A stretch of DNA of 64,000 bases, taken from assembly GCA_945868475.1 (NCBI GenBank), contig CAMBLM010000001.1:186001-250000 (forward strand). The letters are read 5' to 3'. A program made the translations under genes and the position numbers. Shown piece by piece: positions 61,709 through 64,000 of this stretch. The notes beneath the pieces are model-generated. The model saw only the letters and a list, made by a program, of their open reading frames with translations, was not told the DNA's origin and did no database searches. The number at the start of each line of letters is the position of its first letter. The stretch's first letter is position 1. Origin of the DNA: an uncultured Ruminococcus sp. (GTDB lineage: Bacteria; Bacillota; Clostridia; Oscillospirales; Ruminococcaceae).

Positions 61709-62485
61709 GTGGTATCCGTGAGATCAGCTTTTGATTTCATCACTTATGCAAGGTCTGCTAAGGCGAGCAATAGCTTGAAAAAAATAGTATTATCTTTTAT
61801 TTCAGCGGCAATTGTTTTATCTGCGGCCCCAAGCGTTTACGCTGAAAATGTTCTGACCAAGACTGATGCCTCGGAAAGCTATGGTATTGAAGCCGAAAGA
61901 ATAGAATATATCGGCGAAAAAGCAGCTTTCAGCATTGATGTACCCTCTGAACGTGCTTATGCGGCAGAACTTTCGGAAAGCGAAATCATAAATAAAGACG
62001 AAGGTTCTTTAGAGTGCGGCCTTTTTTATGGAGAAACCGAGAAAGGATATATTTCCTGCGTTTTTCACCAAAGCAGCGGAGGATTTGCGGCTGAAACCGA
62101 GTCGTGGAGCGAAGTTGATAACACAACTGTTTATAACGGCGTAAGTGCTGACGGTCAACCATATTGCGTTGCCGAAATGAATATGTATGGTTTTTCTGCT
62201 TTTTTAGGCGAATTTCCAATTGGTGAAGATACTTGGGTTAATATCACAATGTCTTTTCCCGAAAGTGAAATGGATGCTGTTCGTGATGATATTATTTCGA
62301 TGATGGGTACACTAACTTTGATAAATGATCCGGTCAGCATCGATGAATCCTCTAAAAATAATTATGAGAATCCTAAAACCGGTGAATCCGCTATGCCGAT
62401 AGCTGCTTCTGTACTGATGATCGCATCGGCGGCAGTTATACTTAAATCAATAAATTTTAATGCTGATAAAAGGCATAAAAAATAA
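61709..62485 (+). CDS. Exported protein with NPKTG sortase signal
   Basis: This protein of up to 258 residues has a signal peptide (KKIVLSFISAAIVLSAAPSVYA) and a C-terminal sorting signal: NPKTG, a hydrophobic stretch (PIAASVLMIASAAVIL) and the basic tail DKRHKK. It should be fixed to the wall by a sortase that accepts NPxTG. The mature domain, about 185 residues, is unrecognised. The start is uncertain: GTG at 61709 is too near GAAAGG, GTG at 61718 is 11 bases from it, and TTG at 61775 would give the most typical signal peptide. It lies between the methyltransferase and tyrS in one apparent operon. Confidence 0.75.
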   Translation: MVSVRSAFDFITYARSAKASNSLKKIVLSFISAAIVLSAAPSVYAENVLTKTDASESYGIEAERIEYIGEKAAFSIDVPSERAYAAELSESEIINKDEGSLECGLFYGETEKGYISCVFHQSSGGFAAETESWSEVDNTTVYNGVSADGQPYCVAEMNMYGFSAFLGEFPIGEDTWVNITMSFPESEMDAVRDDIISMMGTLTLINDPVSIDESSKNNYENPKTGESAMPIAASVLMIASAAVILKSINFNADKRHKK

Positions 62486-62506
62486 CTAAAATAAGGAGAA
62501 GTAATA

Positions 62507-63721
62507 ATGACTTTATACGAAGAACTTGTAAGAAGAGGACTTATCGCTCAGGTCACCGATGAAAAGGAGATCAGCGAAATGATAAACAACGGAAAGGCTA
62601 CTTTTTATATCGGTTTCGACCCGACAGCAGACAGTCTTCACGTTGGACACTTTATGGCACTCTGCCTTATGAAGCGTTTGCAGATGGCAGGCAACAAGCC
62701 TATCGTTCTTATCGGCGGCGGCACAGCTATGATCGGCGATCCTTCGGGCAAGACTGATATGAGAAAGATGATGACAAAAGAAACTATCGACCACAACGTT
62801 GAATGTTTCAAGAAGCAGATGAGCAGATTTATCGACTTTTCTGAGGACAAGGCTATCGTTGTAAACAACGGTGACTGGCTGCTCGACCTTAACTACGTTG
62901 ACGTTCTGCGTGAAGTAGGTGCTTGTTTCAGCGTAAATAAGATGCTCACTTTCGAGTGCTATAAGCAGAGAATGGAAAGAGGACTTACATTCCTTGAATT
63001 CAACTATATGATAATGCAGTCATACGATTTCTATATGCTTTTCCGGAAATACGGCTGTAATATGCAGTTCGGCGGTGATGACCAGTGGGCAAATATGCTC
63101 GGCGGCACGGAGCTTATCCGTAAAAAACTCGGCAAAGACGCTCATGCAATGACTATCACGCTTCTCCTCAACAGCGAGGGCAAGAAGATGGGCAAAACTG
63201 TAAGCGGTGCTGTATGGCTCGACCCCGAAAAGACTTCCCCGTACGATTTCTTCCAGTACTGGAGAAACGTTGATGATGCTGATGTTATCAAGTGTCTTAA
63301 AATGCTCACATTCGTTCCTATCGAGCAGATCGAAGAAATGGAAAAGACTATGCAGGGCGCAGAACTCAACAAGGCAAAGGAACTCCTCGCTTATGAGCTC
63401 ACAAAGCTTGTCCACGGCGAAGAAGAGGCTGAAAAGGCTCTCGCAGCTGCAAAGGCTATTTTTGCAAACGGCGGTGCATCTGCTGATATGCCTTCGACTG
63501 AGATCCCTGCCGCTGAACTTGAGGGCGGTATCAATATTCTTGATCTCCTTGTTAAGACAGGTCTTTGCCCGTCCAAGAGCGAGGGAAGAAGACTTGTTCA
63601 GCAGAACGGTATTGCTGTTGATGATGTAAAGGTAACTGACCCGAATGCAGTTATTACCATCAATGATTCCGTTGTTATCAAAAAGGGAAAGAAGATATTC
63701 CATAAGGCTGTTAAAGCGTAA
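62507..63721 (+). CDS. tyrS: Tyrosyl-tRNA synthetase
   Basis: TyrS charges tRNA-Tyr. The 404-residue class I synthetase has [19 protein letters not shown] with the HIGH-type motif [31 protein letters not shown], and the KMSKS-type loop [11 protein letters not shown]-terminal S4 RNA-binding domain covers about residues 340-400 ([26 protein letters not shown]). AAGGAGAAG precedes the ATG. Only 21 bases separate it from the wall-protein gene, so it probably depends on the upstream T-box. A terminator follows. Confidence 0.97.
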   Translation: MTLYEELVRRGLIAQVTDEKEISEMINNGKATFYIGFDPTADSLHVGHFMALCLMKRLQMAGNKPIVLIGGGTAMIGDPSGKTDMRKMMTKETIDHNVECFKKQMSRFIDFSEDKAIVVNNGDWLLDLNYVDVLREVGACFSVNKMLTFECYKQRMERGLTFLEFNYMIMQSYDFYMLFRKYGCNMQFGGDDQWANMLGGTELIRKKLGKDAHAMTITLLLNSEGKKMGKTVSGAVWLDPEKTSPYDFFQYWRNVDDADVIKCLKMLTFVPIEQIEEMEKTMQGAELNKAKELLAYELTKLVHGEEEAEKALAAAKAIFANGGASADMPSTEIPAAELEGGINILDLLVKTGLCPSKSEGRRLVQQNGIAVDDVKVTDPNAVITINDSVVIKKGKKIFHKAVKA

Positions 63722-63739
63722 GACATTATAAACGAAAAA

Positions 63740-63775
63740 CGCCGCAGAGAATCACATCTGCGGCGAATTTTGTTA
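63740..63775 (+). terminator. Terminator of tyrS
   Basis: CGCCGCAGA and TCTGCGGCG form a 9-bp stem with an eight-base loop, followed by AATTTTG. Confidence 0.82.
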
Positions 63776-63789
63776 TATACTTTTTAGAT

Positions 63790-63828
63790 AAAATAAAAAG
63801 GACGCTTCTTTTGAAAGCATCCTTTTCA
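63790..63828 (-). terminator. Terminator of rpmB
   Basis: On the minus strand AAAGGATGCTT and AAGCGTCCTTT pair with one G-U and are followed by TTATTTTATC. Confidence 0.82.
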
Positions 63829-63847
63829 TGCATTACAATTGCGGTAA

Positions 63848-64000
63848 TTATACTGCACGGGTAACCTTATTGGAACGAAGACATCTGGAGCATACATAGA
63901 TATGTGTAGGAGTTCCGTTTACGATTGCCTTTACGCGCTTAACATTAGGCTTCCAAGTTCTGTTTGAACGACGGTGAGAATGGGAAACCTTTATACCGAA
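63848..64000 (-). CDS. rpmB: 50S ribosomal protein L28, 5' end outside the window
   Basis: The last 50 residues of L28 are visible: FGIKVSHSHRRSNRTWKPNV, then KRVKAIVNGTPTHIYVCSRC and LRSNKVTRAV before the stop. This is the typical bacterial L28 C-terminus with the second CxxC of a zinc-binding form. The start codon lies beyond position 64000. Confidence 0.95.
   Translation of the reverse strand, partial: FGIKVSHSHRRSNRTWKPNVKRVKAIVNGTPTHIYVCSRCLRSNKVTRAV

Noticed and set aside
63020-63703. A 227-codon minus-strand open frame
   Set aside because: It is antisense to tyrS and has no family features.

Overview
The window reads as a contiguous chromosomal segment of a low-to-moderate GC, Gram-positive anaerobe of the Clostridia, most like a Ruminococcus or close relative. 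This is inference from gene content: an intracellular cellobiose phosphorylase and a GH5 endoglucanase, T-box control of amino-acid genes, a perfect CIRCE operator at groESL, lipoprotein and NPKTG sortase signals, spoIIR, and BspA-type leucine-rich repeat proteins. Consensus TTGACA-17-TATAAT promoters and AGGAGG-type ribosome binding sites recur throughout.

Layout. 1-3912 (minus): shikimate block aroF-aroB-aroA-aroC, with aroC running off the left edge. 3984-8352 (minus): accessory region with an LRR lipoprotein, two related lipoproteins, and a C39-like cysteine peptidase that appears split by a frameshift. 9002-9845: rplM-rpsI. 9907-10436: a scar of gene fragments next to a truncated transposable element. 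10437-24167: GNAT, BspA/FN3 protein, M20 amidohydrolase, a large cell-wall amidase, a degenerate iron-type alcohol dehydrogenase, a cluster of miniature transposons, a PrsA-like lipoprotein and a giant membrane protein. 24418-29807: cellobiose phosphorylase, SPFH protein and a CheW-CZB protein. 30124-31255: rpsF-ssb-rpsR. 31447-32671: two genes, each interrupted by a 100-bp miniature transposon. 32733-38512: groEL-groES, pgk, spoIIR, tRNA-Thr, ilvE. 38723-40172: tRNA-Arg, tRNA-Lys, GH5 endoglucanase. 40305-47246: complete T-box-controlled trp operon (trpE-GD-C-F-B-A). 47398-52635: prmA and a divergent type IIA topoisomerase pair. 52680-60500: an acyltransferase-CapA-SGNH triple fusion, asnB, and a YceG-TelA pair. 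60599-63721: a T-box leader, methyltransferase, NPKTG wall protein and tyrS. 63848-64000: rpmB, cut by the right edge.

How the parts work together. The aro genes feed chorismate to the trp operon 40 kb away; the latter is controlled by a tryptophan T-box. Cellobiose phosphorylase and the signal-less GH5 enzyme share the same AAACGTTT palindrome at their promoters, which suggests one LacI-type regulator for intracellular cellodextrin use.

The most notable non-coding feature is a family of 100-bp miniature inverted-repeat elements (seven clear copies, one truncated, plus one decayed relative). They make 3-bp TAA/TTA target duplications; two of them split genes that are restored exactly in frame when the element and one target copy are removed. 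A second, 286-bp element carrying four 17-bp direct repeats shares both ends of their terminal motif, so both families were probably moved by one transposase that is not encoded in this window.
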